Shown here: in pieces, positions 40,544-51,890 of the stretch
Numbering within the stretch: position 1 is the stretch's first letter
Layout: every line of letters starts with the position of its first letter
Source: Buxus sempervirens
Lineage: Eukaryota; Streptophyta; Magnoliopsida; Buxales; Buxaceae
Direction: 5' to 3'
NCBI GenBank assembly: GCA_947561395.2
Contig: OX387189.1
Coordinates: 19,344,329 to 19,408,328 of the forward strand
DNA: 64,000 bases
Position numbers and translations under genes: made by a program
The notes under the pieces: generated by a model
Told to the model about the DNA's origin: nothing
What the model saw: only the letters and a program-made list of their open reading frames with translations
The model's database searches: none

Positions 40544-43500
40544 TCAAGTTTGCGATGTGGAACATTCGGGGCCTTAATGGACCCGAAAAGCAAATGGAAG
40601 TGCGTAATCTGATCAGTTTGAATAAACTATGTTTGCTAGCTATTGTGGAAACCAAAGTTAGACAAATCAATGCTCGTTTTGTGAAGGATATGATTGCTCC
40701 AACTTGGGAACTTGTAACAAATTATGATAGTGCACTGAAGGGGCGTATTTGGTTAGTGTTTAATCCTGCCGAAATCAGACTAAGGAAGGTTGACAGTAAC
40801 GACCAGTTTGTGCATTGCTTTGTTGAAATGTTGACCAAGCAAGAGTCTTGCTATCTAACTGTTGTGTATGGTGCGAATGCTGCTGCTGAGCGGAGGCTAT
40901 TGTGGAGACAGCTTCCCTTGCTTGTTCCTGTGCAACCATGGATAATCATGGGTGACTTTAACTGTGTTCGTGACGCTTCAGAAAAGTTAGGTGGTAAACA
41001 CATTATCCGTGGTATTACAGATGAGTTTAATGAATGCATTGATGCATGTGGAGTTGTGGAACTCAAATCTAAAGGCTTGTTTTATACATGGGCGAATCAA
41101 AGTGAGGGGCAAAGGCGAATCTCATGTAGGCTGGACCGTGTTCTTGTCAATCTACCATGGCATCATGCCATGTGCCCATCCGAAGTACAAGTCCTAAATC
41201 CGGGCATATCCGACCACTCACCACTTCTGGTATCAATTTTCTCTGATTGGAAGCAAGGTAAGAAACCGTTTAGATTTTTTAACTTTTGGGCTCAACAACC
41301 GGACTTTCTACCCCTTGTTGATGAGGCTTGGAAAACTGAAGTGATAGGCACTCCAATGTTCCGGATTTCTAAGAAGCTTTATGCAGTCAAGCTTAAGCTT
41401 AAGGAATGGAGTGCTCGATTGAAATTTGCCCAAGTTTCTTCTTAACTCCACCATGTAAGGCTAAATCTGGAACAGGTACAGAAGCAATTGCATGATGATC
41501 CCCAGAATAACACCCTTGCTCAACACCAAAGTTCCCTAAGGCAACAACTTTATCACTTACTTAGGTGTGAAGAGTCCCAGCTCAGGCAAAAGTCAAGGGT
41601 TCAATGGCTTGCAGAAGGTGACAGCAATTCCACTTTCTTTCACAATGCTTTGAAATCAAGAAGAGCTCTCAATAATTTCTCCAGTATCTTTACTGAAGAA
41701 GGCCTCAAGTTAACTGAGCAAAGGGATGTATCGGACCACATAGTCAAGCATTATCAGGACATCCTGGGCTCGGCTGAGAATTGCAACATGGACGGCATGC
41801 CCTCATTCACTACATTACTTTCCCAAGATCAGAAAAGTCAGCTAGTGGAGGAGGTTACATATGAAGAGGTCAAAGCCACGCTCTTCTCACTAAAGGACGA
41901 TAAGGCTCCTGGTCCTGATGGCTTCACTCCTCTCTTTTTCAAGAGGTGCTGGGATATTGTGGGCCAAGACACATTAGAGGCAATTGTAAGCTTTTTCAAA
42001 GATGGATCCTTGCTGAAGCAGTGGAACACCACAGCTATTTCCCTTGTGCCGAAATGCCCCAACCCAAGTAAGGTTTCTGACTATAGGCCTATTTCTTGTG
42101 TTAACACCCTATACAAGTGCATATCTAAAATCATTGCAAATAGGCTCAAAAGAGTTATCGGGGATGTTGTTGGAAGTTATCAATCAGCTTTCATCTCAGG
42201 GAGAGGTATTTCTGAAAATGTGCTTCTTGCCCACGAATTATTGCATAACTATCACTTGCATGGACCCCATAAAAAGTGTGCACTCAAAGTTGACATCCGT
42301 AAAGCCTTTGACTCTGTATCGTGGGATTGCATAAGGGAGATGTTGCATGCACTACAATTCCCAAGCAAGTTTGTCAGTTGGATTTTAGCGTGTGTGACTA
42401 CTCCAACTTTCTCAGTGATGATTAATGGCACTCTTTGTGGTTTTTTTAAGGGAGCCAAAGGGTTACGGCAGGGTGATCCTATGTCTCCTTACCTCTTTGT
42501 GCTGGTGATGGAGACTTTTCACAGGATATTACAGCGGAACACTATTCAGGGGTTTGCATATCACCACAGATGTGAGGCCATAGGCCTTAAGTTGCTATGC
42601 TTCGCAGATGATTTATTTATTTTCTCTAAGGCTGACATTGATTCCTTGCAGTGCATTCTTAAGGCCCTTAACGAATTCCAACAGCTTACGGGTCTTAACC
42701 TCAACAAACAGAAGAGTTTCATGTATCTCAGTGGTGTGGGCTATGATCTCTATTAAGGTTCATTGGCTATCCACTTTTATCATTCCTAAAGGAGTCATAT
42801 CAGAATTGGAAAAGATTTCTAGGAGATTTCTTTGGTCGGGACCTGATCTTAAACAGAAAATGTATCCCATAAGCTGGAAAATCATATGTGCTCCAAAAAA
42901 GGAGGGTGGCCTCGGGTTACTTAACTTGTGCACATGGAATAAAGCGGCAACAATGAAGCATATATGGAAAATTCTGGTCATGGACAGCTCCCTTTGGGTT
43001 AGATGGGTTCACAATTATCTCATTAAAGACCGGAACTTCTGGACTTTAAGTGTGCCCACAAATTCATCATGGTCATGGAGAAAGATTCTTAAGTTACGGT
43101 ATGGAATGGCTCACCTAATAAAAAGGAAGATTTACAATGGTTACAGCACCTCCTTGTGGTACGATAATTGGCATCCTGAGGGACCCCTTTTCAGTAAGTA
43201 TGGTAATCGCTTGATCTATGATTCTGGTCTCACATCTCATGCCATGGTTAACAGCATAATATCCGGTTACTCATGGGATCCTCCTATAGCGGCATCTCCA
43301 GATTTAATTGAAGTCTGGAGTAGACTCCAAGAGCTGCCAAACCCGTCACCTGATCATGATGATATAGTGGTGTGGACCCCCACAAAATCAGGTATCTTTG
43401 ACATTTCTAGTGCTTACAAGCACCTTCATACCCATGGGAGCCAAATCACTTGGTATGGTCTCGTTTGGTTCTCCAAGCACATCCCTAAGCATGCTTTTAT

Positions 43501-43975
43501 ACTGTGGGTTGCAGTAAACCAAAGGTTACTAACCAAAGACCGGTTGCACAAAAGGGGCATTGTTAACAATACTTCTTGTGTGCTTTGTAGAGCTCATGAC
43601 GAATCCCACTCGCATTTGTTTTTTGAGTGCTCTTATAGTACCCATGTGTGGAGCAATGTTTTGGCTCGTAATGGAGTGACAAGGACACATCGTTCATGGG
43701 CGGACATTGTGCAATGGGCTGCATCTCTGAACCTTGGTAGCCCCCAAGCCATCCTCATATTCAAGCTCTCTCTTGCAGCAAGTGTTTACCACATATGGCG
43801 GGAAAGAAACAGAAGGGTGTTTCGGAATTCATATTTGCTGTGGGAACAGTTGGTATCACTTATCGCTCTTGATGTTAGAGGCAAGGCTAACTTGAAGCGT
43901 GTGACTGTCCCAGATTCCCCTCTCCATCGCCATCTTGTTGATAGTTGGGATTTAGACTGGGATCTTGTAAGGTGA
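40540..43975 (+). pseudogene. LINE ORF2, copy O, nonsense codon and deletion
   Basis: Starts at ATG 40540 (MIKFAMWNIRGLNGPEKQ). Endonuclease is complete: NIRG, VETKV, GDFNCVR, TWANQ, LDRVLVN, SDHSP. TAA at 41443-41445 interrupts the linker, with the reading continuing in the same frame. RT 41900-42640: KAPGPDGFTP, KAFDSVSW, GLRQGDPMSPYLF, FADDLFIFS (near 42603). Near 42750 about 75 residues between SGVGYDL and KVHWLSTF are deleted, changing frame. zf-RVT follows (CVLCRAHDESHSHLFFEC), then YHIWRERNRRVF and the stop at 43973-43975. Confidence 0.9.
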
Positions 43976-44139
43976 CGATTGGGTATTTTTGCAATCTCTA
44001 GTGTCCATGTCATGTGCCCTGATTCTTTAAGGAGCACATTGGGTTGCCTTGTTTGACCTCTCATTGTACAAATCATTATTTATATACTACTTTGGACTTA
44101 CCTTCCAAAAAAAAAAAATATATCTTGAGGGTGCACCTG

Positions 44140-45872
44140 GGAGAGCCTTTATTGAGATGGTAATTTCTGAATAACTCATGGGTTAACAAGATATTGTCCG
44201 CCATCCTTCTATCGGGAATGAAGGCCGACTGGTGCATGCCAACCAAGGGAGCAATTACAGATTTCATCCTGTTAGCTAAGATCTTTGAAATGCATTTGTA
44301 GATGGTGTTAACACATGAAATAGGCCGATAATCAGAGATCGATGCAGGCTTACCCTTCTTAGGAACGAGACTAATAATGGAGTGATTCACCTGCTTCAGA
44401 AGCCTTCCTGAGAAGAAGAAGGATTTAATGGCATCTGTGACATCTTTCCCAACAAGGTCCCAAGCTTTCTTGAAGAATGCAGGGGTGAAGCCATCAGGGC
44501 CAGGGGCCTTCTCATCCTTAAGTGAGAACATTGTAGTCTTGATCTCATCGTCCGTAGCGACAGCCTGCAACATTTGAATCTGATCATGGCAAAGAAACCG
44601 GTCAAAATTAGCCTCAAAGGGCTCAAGGGACCCATCCTTCTCACCCAACAAACTGGAAAAATGAGATACAATGTGCTGCCTTATCTGAGCTTGGTCAGTA
44701 ATCTCCCTTACAGTATTGTCCATCAGTTTGGATATGGAGTTGTAGGAACGTCTGAAGATAACAGAATTAAAGAAAAACTTAGTACTCTGATCACCTTCTT
44801 TCAACCACTGAATTCTGGATTTCTGCCTGTATTGTGCTTCCTCAACTCGCAAGAGACCTGCCAGGTCCTTTCTGAGCTTCCCTTCCAAAGAGGAGAGGTG
44901 AGAATCTGAAGGGTTAGTATGCAAAGCCTTCTGACAAAGCTCAAGTTTGCCCCGAACATCCGCAACTTTGATTGAAGCTTGGGCAAATTGTTTCTGTCTG
45001 CTCCATTCTTTCAATCTGAGTTTTAACTTCTTAAGTTTGGAGCTAAGTTGAAACATGGGCTTACCAGCTACCGGCATTCTCCATACGTCAGCAACCAAAG
45101 GTAGGAAGTCATCATTGGAGGTCCAGAAGTTAAAGAACTTGAAAGGTCTATTGCTTTTCAGCATGAGTGGATCAACTGAAACAAGAACAGGACTGTGGTC
45201 AGAGATCCCAGGAGGTAAAAAATCAATCTCAGAGTGGTTGAATTGATTGATCCAAGCAATATTGACGAGCACACGATCCAATTTGCAAGAAATACGCCTT
45301 TGACCGGCACTCATGTTGCTCCAAGTGTGCACGAAGCCTTTGTAATTCATTTCAATCAGAAAGCAGTCACTGATGCAAGATTTGAAGTCCTGAGTAGCAA
45401 GCATGTTTATTTTGTTACCTCCAACTTTTTCAGAAGTCTTTCTAACACAATTAAAATCCCCAATCAGTAACCAAGGACTATCCACAGAGCAGAGGCGCAA
45501 GCTTCGCCAAAGATCCCTCCGAACCATGGCATCATTATCCCCATAGACGAAGGATAAGTAAGAAGTTTTGCCAGTGGCCACGAACTCAACCCAGCAATGA
45601 ATAAGTTGGTGTGAGTCAAAAACTTTCCGAACAGAGACAGCCAAGGGGTCATAGCAAAGCCAAATACGACCTTTCAGTGCATGATCATAGTTTGTGATAC
45701 AGGTCCAAGTTGGGCATATTAACCTTTGAACATAGTCAGCATTGATTCTTTGAACTTTCGTCTCCACAAGACATAGCATGTTAAGCCTTTGAGAAGCTAA
45801 GAGATTAATAACTTCTCGTTGCTTAGATGGATCATTAAGACCCCTAATGTTCCATGTTGCGAACTTGATCAT
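44140..45872 (-). pseudogene. LINE ORF2 first half (endonuclease, RT start), copy N
   Basis: From ATG 45872 (MIKFATWNIRGLNDPSKQ) open to the O insertion at about residue 578. Endonuclease: NIRG, VETKV, GDFNCVR, TWSN, LDRVLVN, SDHSP, all present. RT block: KAPGPDGFTPAF, RPISCVNTIYKC, ending at SPRCTLKI, continued at 39090. No stop in this half. The few extra codons reading past 44139 belong to the duplicated target and tail of O. Confidence 0.9.
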
Positions 45873-47485
45873 GGGGGGGGGGGGGGGGGGGGGGGGGGCA
45901 GAAGAGTGTTGGAGCTACTACAGGAAACACCTGATTTGGAGGAGAGGGACAAGGATGGGTTTGCGTTCTTGGCCTCCTTCATTGCAATCTCGTCCACCAG
46001 CAGTAGCTTCTTAGCTTTCTTACGCTGCTTCTTTGATAGAGAATTAGGGCTCATGTACAGATTTGGCATCTCGTTCAGGAGTTCAAACTGGTTGGGACTC
46101 ATCCCAATACCAGCTTGTTGGGCCTGGGTCGCATGATCCAAAGTTGCATGCATCGGAATAGCGAGCTCAACAGCCCCAACTTGCTCAACGGATTCAACAC
46201 CCGCACCTGATTCAACATTCACGAGCTGAACAGCCCCAACTTGCTCTACAGCCTTGTCAACATTCACGAGCTGAACCGTCCCAACATGCTCATTCTCAAC
46301 GGGTTTCTCCAATTGCGATAGGTTGCTATCAATACCATGATCAGAAGGTAGGTTGCTATCAACATTCATGGCCTGCTCCTGAGTGTTCCCTTCAACGATA
46401 ATTCCATCCGGAAGTTCTGAGATATCAAGAATAGATGAGAAACGTCTTCCTGTTGGCCTCCACTCCCTAGCCCTTACCTGAGAGCATCTAGATTCAGAGT
46501 GTCCAAAGACATCACAAACCTTGCACTTGATAGGTTTCCAACCAAACTCAGTACGAATGACTGAGGTTGAATTCTGAAATCCATGTTGCACGTATATTTT
46601 ATCTGGAAAGGTGCACTGGGTATCCACTTCGACACAGACGCGAGCGAAGCTCAGCTTGGAGCGTTTTTCTGTCATCTCATCAAGATACAGCGGTTTACCA
46701 ATGCCGCTAGCAATGAAGCTTAATCCCGTAGGTGTCCAAAATTCAAGAGGAACGTTAAACAACTTCACCCAAATTGGAACCTTAGAGAGTTGGGATTTTT
46801 CGAGTAAGAGATTTGGCTCCCATTCTTTGAATACCATCAGACGGCCAGCCATGTACCAAGGACCCTGGTGGAGAACCTTGTCTCTGACTGAGGATGACGA
46901 AAATCTCAGGACGTAGAAGCCATTATCGATGCTAAAGATGTCCACTTTCCCCCACATCTTAAAAGCCAAGCTTTTGATAACATTCAGAGGAAGGTTTCTG
47001 TCCAAGAAATACCCAATAAGACAGCCCTTCCAAACGTCAATACCTTGATTAATAACCTCGAGTGGAGGAGAAACCAATACTTTGCCGTCAACAATCCTTG
47101 GGGCAAAAAACGATAATTTGGCTTTATCAGAAATCTCAGAATGGAAAAGTTCAGACCAAGACTTTCCTTTCTTAGCTTGGCTCGAATACGGTGCTACAAG
47201 ATGAACAGATGTGTCGCCCAAACAAGGATCTGGGACACTGCAATGCTCCTGCAAGACAGAGCCGGGCTGAACAGCTGAGGTTCCGCTGGAACACTGTCCC
47301 AAGTCAGCGCTGGCAGGAGAAGAATACAGTGGCGGGAACATATCAAAAGAGGATCGGCGATCAGAAGCATGGCTAAAGATCTGCTCGTCAACAACGTGCC
47401 GATTAAATGACATGCCTGCCGGAGCAGACGCCGGCACACTAGTCGGCTCGGCAGGCCGACCAGAAGGAGGCAGCGGAGAAACCAT
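45869..47485 (-). CDS. LINE ORF1: DUF4283-like and CCHC protein (N), poly-Pro end
   Basis: 538 residues from ATG 47485 (MVSPLPPSGRPAEP, as in D2) to TGA 45869-45871. Pro/Ser-rich N-terminus; DUF4283-like domain (PPLEVINQGIDVWKGCLIGY to LSFARVCVEVD); zinc knuckle CKVCDVFGHSESRC; imperfect repeats EQVGAVQLVNV and EQVGAVELAI; basic KKQRKKAKK then LLVDEIAMKEAKNA; then a polyproline end coded by a C(26) run (G on the plus strand at 45873-45898). The stop overlaps the ORF2 ATG (ATGA). The polyproline end is not in D2 and depends on the homopolymer length, so the final codons and even the overlap phase should be treated with care. Confidence 0.88.
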   Translation of the reverse strand: MVSPLPPSGRPAEPTSVPASAPAGMSFNRHVVDEQIFSHASDRRSSFDMFPPLYSSPASADLGQCSSGTSAVQPGSVLQEHCSVPDPCLGDTSVHLVAPYSSQAKKGKSWSELFHSEISDKAKLSFFAPRIVDGKVLVSPPLEVINQGIDVWKGCLIGYFLDRNLPLNVIKSLAFKMWGKVDIFSIDNGFYVLRFSSSSVRDKVLHQGPWYMAGRLMVFKEWEPNLLLEKSQLSKVPIWVKLFNVPLEFWTPTGLSFIASGIGKPLYLDEMTEKRSKLSFARVCVEVDTQCTFPDKIYVQHGFQNSTSVIRTEFGWKPIKCKVCDVFGHSESRCSQVRAREWRPTGRRFSSILDISELPDGIIVEGNTQEQAMNVDSNLPSDHGIDSNLSQLEKPVENEHVGTVQLVNVDKAVEQVGAVQLVNVESGAGVESVEQVGAVELAIPMHATLDHATQAQQAGIGMSPNQFELLNEMPNLYMSPNSLSKKQRKKAKKLLLVDEIAMKEAKNANPSLSLSSKSGVSCSSSNTLLPPPPPPPPP

Positions 47486-48380
47486 CTCAGATAAGGTTCA
47501 GAAACGCCATCGACCCAACCACGACCAATACGATCACAGAAGCACCCACAACCCAACCACGAGCAAGAAGCTTTTCAAAATAGCCTCCACAAATGGATAA
47601 CCTTCCCAGAACGATAATCTGCCAAACTAAAGAACAATAATCTGCAAAGCTTCACGAAACAATAATCTGCCAAAACGAAAACAGCCCACACGAAAACTGT
47701 CCAACGATAATCTGTCCAAACAATAATCTGTCCAAACGATAAATAGCCCAACGATAACTGCCCAACGAATCTGGCCAAGCTTCACGAAACGTACGCCAAC
47801 TCGAACACAGACCACACGGAACGGAGACTCCGCACGCAGGCAGAACTCCTAAACGAAGCAAGCAACCACGATACTGGCAACCGCGAACAGAGCCCAAAGC
47901 TTGCACAATCCGAACAAACCACCTGCCAAACTAAAGCCAAAACGCAGACCAGCTAGAGCCGACGCTTCCCGATAATCAGAGTGGCATGCAACCAGGGGCG
48001 GAACCATGCAACTGCGAACAGAAGCCCACGCCGCGAACAGAACTCACTACAGCTGAACGGAAGCTAGCGGCCACGAACAGAAACCCACAGCCACGGATAG
48101 AGCCCCACAGCAACAGGAGCTCACTACTGCGGAAAGCTCACATCCACGAACTGAAGCTCACTACTACGGAAAACTCACGACCACAACCACGTATTGAAAC
48201 CACAGCCCAAATGAACCCTCCACGAACAGGGTCCCCAGGCCACAAGCAGATCCTAGATGCGAGATGGAAATGGCAGAAAAAGGAGGTTCAGGCGAGATGG
48301 GGTTTAGGAGAGATGGGGATGAGGTTCAGGCGAGATGGGGTTCAGGCGAGATGGGGTTCTGGATATTTTAACATGTTTGT
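47486..48380 (-). repeat. Repeat-built 5' UTR of LINE N
   Basis: 47600-47770: plus-strand ACGATAATCTGCC, CAATAATCTGCC and AACGATAACTGCC units, shared with D2. 47990-48230: CCACGAACAGAA-, CCACGAAC- and CTCACTAC-type units. 48270-48360: GGCGAGATGGGGTTCA units, three or four copies, at the extreme 5' end. No coding frame believable. Confidence 0.7.
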
Positions 48381-48396
48381 ACAGCAGAAATAACAT

Positions 48397-49719
48397 GCTC
48401 AAAGTGGTGAAAAAGATGTGCTCACAATACTTTGATTTTCACATATATTAAACCAAACACCAAGAGGAACTCACCTTGGGGCTTTAAGTCCTTCTTGAGG
48501 TGTAGTTGAGGCCCTTGAAGTGAGAAACAGCAAGTGGGAGCACTTCCTCCAAGCTCCACAACACCTCCTTGGTGCTCTTCTTTGCTCAATATGGAGAAGA
48601 AGAGGGGTAGGAAGGGGTTGAGGGAGGTTTAGAAAGGGTTTAATGGGTTAAGAGGGTGTTGGGGTGGTAGAGAGGGAAGTTTCGTACAGGAGGGTAAGGG
48701 GGGAGAAGAGCCAAGACCAACCAACCCAGCCAAATGAGCTGCTGTTAGTATTTATAAACGAACTTAATGTATCCGACAACTTAGGTCGGATACATTAAGT
48801 AACATGTATATCCGAAAATACATTTCGAATATACATCATTTTGTTTGTATCCGAAATACAATTTCGGATACAAATAAGTCCCATCAAAAATCATTTTTTC
48901 GCAAAAAATCTGTCAGAATATCCTGACAAAAGATTGAAAAATCTTTTTGTATTCGAAATATATTTTCGGATCATTTTAGTAAATTACAATTTTACCCCTG
49001 ATTTGACCTTGATTTTGATTTGACTGGATTCTCTCTTGATGAGAGAATCCGGATTTTCTGATTTTTTATTTAATTTAATTTATAAAATCAAGATATTTTC
49101 TTAAAAACTAATATATTTATTCTAGATGTTTTGTTGGTTGTCCTTTCCGTCCTTTTCTCGCCACGTGGCAGGGTTTTGTACACCTGCCACATGGCAGCTT
49201 TTGGCAATTCTGCCTAGATCTTAAACTGCTCACAGATCCTTCATTTGGGCCCCGATTTTGGCAAACTCAGTTGCGTTAGAACCGGGTCGAGATCCTCTAT
49301 CCATTGAGATAAGGTTTTGCAAAGAATTCAAGTTTTGAGCAGAAAGCCGAAGTCGCGTCCGGAATCTTAATTCATTCATAACTTCCTGATCTAGATCCCG
49401 ATTCTGACAAATTCAATTGCATCGAAATCGTGTCAGAATCTTCTTTCTTTTGAGATGAAGATAGCAGTTAATCTGGGTTTAAGCAGAAAGTCAATTTCTA
49501 CTCCCCCGAGGCTTGTTCTGCCCATAAATCCTTCATCTGGACTCCGATTCTGGCAAGCTTAGTTGCATTGGAACCGTGTCGAGATTTCCCATCCATTGTG
49601 ATGAAGTATGGCAATCAATCTGGGTTTGGGTAGAAAGTCAATTTCTACTCCCTAGGGTTTTGACCTGTTTTGTTGTTTTTAGCACATTTTTTGGTTTGAT
49701 CAAAATTTGGGTGCTTACA
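48397..49719 (-). mobile_element. Tat/Ogre-like LTR (LTR3), U3 and R part
   Basis: Minus-strand LTR beginning TGTAAGCACCCAAATTTTG at 49719, with a likely duplication base set TTAGG at 49720-49724. U3 tandem repeats at about 49140-49680, palindromic words GTATCCGAAA/TTTCGGATAC at 48765-48990, TATA at 48749-48756, then R. It is interrupted by LINE N at 48396 and continues at 36994. The U5 end was lost. Confidence 0.75.
48749..48756 (-). promoter_or_regulatory. TATA box of LTR3
   Basis: Minus-strand TATAAATA, immediately followed upstream by the GTATCC palindromes. Confidence 0.55.
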
Positions 49720-49724
49720 TTAGG

Positions 49725-50781
49725 ACAATGTTCTTTTTTTGTTTAACAGATAGGGGTTGGCAGAGAGGGAGGAAGTGAGAAGGAAGGAAGGAGGAGAAGG
49801 TTGGAGCTGTTTGGTACCTCAAGGGATCTCGCACACCCGTCCTACTCTATTTACAAAAGTGTGAAATCTCAAAATTACAAAAGGGGCTAACTCGCCCAGC
49901 AGTTCTTCATTCTGCCTTCTTCTTTGTGTCTTGCAGGGTTCGCCGCTTTTCTCTTCTATAGGGGACTGTCTCTTAACGGAGTCTTGAATCTTCTTTGCAA
50001 GGCTTTCTTTGCCGGGGAAGGCAGGATCTGGTCTTTGTTCTAGCTCTCCTGGGAGAAAGTCTTCTGCACTCCTGGATTTTTTGGGCCGTATATTCTTACT
50101 CACTCGTGTATCGGTTGAGTTCTTCCATTGGGTGTTGAAAACCTGACCGATAGCAACTAGTCCACCTGTAAATCGGTTAGGTTGCATATTGGCATAGCTT
50201 GTCGATTCTCTATTTTCTATTTCATGAGTCCTGCAAGACTTATCGTGAATGCTTATTTTTGAGATTTGATTGTTGGATTAATCTGATTATTCGTTTGCAT
50301 ATTTAGAACTATATAAATGTTTTTTTTCTACATGGCTACTTGCTGAGATTTTATTATCTCACATTGTTTTATCGGATTTGTTTTCAGATTATCTTGGTGA
50401 GGACATTGCGGAACCTGATTCGCAATGGGACTATTCTGACTAAAGAGAAGAAGACTACTTCATTGTGTAGGATTAGGGAACAATATTATTTTATGTTTCA
50501 GTTGAGTAGGAAGTTTATAGTAGTTGTTCATGGGTTATTTTAGAGTACTGTAGTTAAACCCATACCAGACATTTTTATTTGATGGTTACTATTGATTGTT
50601 GGAATTATTGGATACTTTGATTTATGTAATCCACACTTTTGTTTAAATTTCATATTTTTCTTCCGCACTTTGATTATGAATAAAGTTCAATTTTAATTAT
50701 TATCTGGTTTAGTATGTTTTTGGGCCATTGTTATTTTAACACTCAGAGTTTGGATACAAGATCCGGATTTGGGGCGTTACA
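49725..50781 (+). mobile_element. Ty3-type LTR (LTR4), 3' part
   Basis: Plus-strand LTR of a family different from the Tat-like ones: ends GGATTTGGGGCGTTACA at 50781. It has a TATA-like TATATAAAT (50310-50318). The stretch 50130-50375 is over 90 percent alike (by eye) to the complement of 56768-57010. The 5' edge is not visible; LTR3's element inserted upstream. Confidence 0.65.
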
Positions 50782-50785
50782 GAGA

Positions 50786-50796
50786 TGGTATCAGAG
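50786..50796 (+). other. Primer binding site, initiator-Met type
   Basis: TGGTATCAGAG, 4 nt after the LTR4 end. TGGTATCAGAGC is the standard PBS matching plant initiator tRNA-Met in many Ty3 and Copia elements. The following base here is A, so 11 nt match. Confidence 0.75.
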
Positions 50797-51433
50797 AAAA
50801 TAGGATCCCAACCTTAGGTAGAAGACCTTAGGTTGATATGGGAATGTGTGAAATGCTTGATAGCACCCTTAAATAGGAAATCTAAGTTGAGAATTCCTTC
50901 TAAGAATTTTGGTTGCAGTTGGTACTGCTAAAGGTATGTTTCTTACTCATCTATTATATAATTAGCTGTTATGATATGGTTTGCTAATTGTAGTGTAGAG
51001 TTTTCTTATTAATATTGCATGATTAGAGTAAAATTATTAAAGTAGAATTCATAAGGTAATTGAAGATCTTGAGAAGCAGCTGATTCTACGATAAACAGTA
51101 AGATGAACGTTTGAGGTTTGCAATACAATTTTAATTGCTTAATGCTCAAGTTTGAAGTGGAAAATTGATGATTGTTGATTAAGCATGTAAGGTATAGCTT
51201 GCTTATTGGATATTGAGGACAAGGAATTGTAAGTGATTAAATTTTGGAGGTTATTGAGCATGGATTGTTAATTTGGAAAAGTAATGAAAACGCAATGGAA
51301 ACGTAATGGTTTTGGAAGTTAAAGGATGAAAGCCGAGTCTGATCATCTTGAATTGCTTAGGGATTTAATAGTTTTGAGCTTTGGGGATTTTGATATTATA
51401 TTGGAGGTATTTTATTTATTCATGCTAGATCTG
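50797..51433 (+). other. Decayed internal region of LTR4 element
   Basis: About 640 bp after the PBS, A+T-rich, no gag frame left. A short reading near 51330-51410 (DLIVLSFGDFDIILEV) resembles the Ty3 protease end DFDVILGMDW, suggesting scrambled or deleted gag-pol sequence. Confidence 0.4.
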
Positions 51434-51466
51434 CAGTATGTTTATTTGATTTTGGAGCATCTAGAT

Positions 51467-51510
51467 CTTTTATTTCTCCTACATGTGCACACATGTAGGA
51501 GAAATAAAAG
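51467..51510. repeat. 44-bp perfect inverted repeat
   Basis: Arms of 21 bp (51467-51487 and 51490-51510) around a 2-bp centre CA. The right arm is an inverted copy of the protease target just left of the SINE. A 15-bp direct repeat AGCATCTAGATCTTT also flanks it (51456-51470, 51509-51523), helped by the ATCTAGAT palindrome. Confidence 0.9.
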
Positions 51511-51523
51511 CATCTAGATCTTT

Positions 51524-51637
51524 GGCCTGGTAATTACCCGGTTTGTGTGGGACGGGGGGACTGCACAAGCCCTTGGGGATTAGTCGTGGTGCGCGCAAGC
51601 TGGCCCGGATACCCCAAGTTTCAAAAAAAAAAAAAAA
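51524..51637 (+). mobile_element. Au-like SINE, 3' part
   Basis: About 98 bp plus A(15) at 51623-51637. It has the body I know from Au SINEs (CTGGTAATTACCCGG, GGGACTGCACAAGCCC, GGGGATTAGTCGTGG, GCGCGCAAGCTGGCCCGG). The 5' end with the tRNA-like promoter is missing. It sits in the protease fragment. No clean target duplication; instead an inverted duplicate of flanking sequence is at its 5' end. Confidence 0.75.
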
Positions 51638-51890
51638 CATATTGGTCTTATACTTACTGTCTTGGATTCCATGTTATCTGTGCACACACCATTGGGTGAA
51701 ACTACCGTAGTCCAGATCATTTATGGAGATTGCATGATAAGGATTAATCAAATAGAATTACCAGGAGACTTGATAGAATTAGAATTTTCTAGATTTGATG
51801 TTATTTTGGGAATAGACTGGTTGTATAGGCATCACGTGACCATAGACTGTTATAAAGGGACAGTCATCATTAACAAGCCAAAGCCTTATT

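Larger units (their letters stand above)
39091..44121 (+). mobile_element. LINE copy O inserted antisense in N
   Basis: Plus-strand LINE of 5.0 kb with terminus CTTACCTTCC and A(12) at 44107-44118, flanked by an exact 18-bp duplication ATCTTGAGGGTGCACCTG (39073-39090, 44122-44139). It starts inside or just before the ORF1 N-terminus, with no 5' UTR, so it is 5'-truncated. Subfamily of copy A. Confidence 0.93.
37011..48380 (-). mobile_element. Full-length LINE copy N, split by O
   Basis: Minus-strand LINE of about 6.3 kb after removal of O. Tail poly-T starts at 37010-37011, terminus of the GGAATCTTTCTTACTTTCC type, ORF2 in two halves, ORF1, repeat-rich 5' UTR to 48380. It is flanked by an exact 16-bp duplication ACAGCAGAAATAACAT (36995-37010, 48381-48396). 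Closely related to D2 by reading and 5' region. Both ORFs were open before O inserted. Confidence 0.93.
51434..51890 (+). pseudogene. Ty3 retropepsin fragment, interrupted by SINE
   Basis: Two pieces of an aspartic protease: 51434-51490 reads VCLFDFGASRSFISPTCAH, matching the active-site consensus FDSGASHSFIS; after the SINE, 51640-51890 reads LTVLDSMLSVHTPLGE, then SRFDVILGIDWLYRHHVTID. Both belong to the protease of a Ty3 element, in line with LTR4 and its PBS upstream. It cuts the Gag-Pol polyprotein in intact relatives. Frame is broken by the insertion; RT and integrase are not seen. Confidence 0.8.

Noticed and set aside
45873-45898. Polyproline end of N ORF1 as a functional domain
   Set aside because: It depends wholly on a 26-nt homopolymer absent from D2, so it may be slippage or a sequencing artefact.
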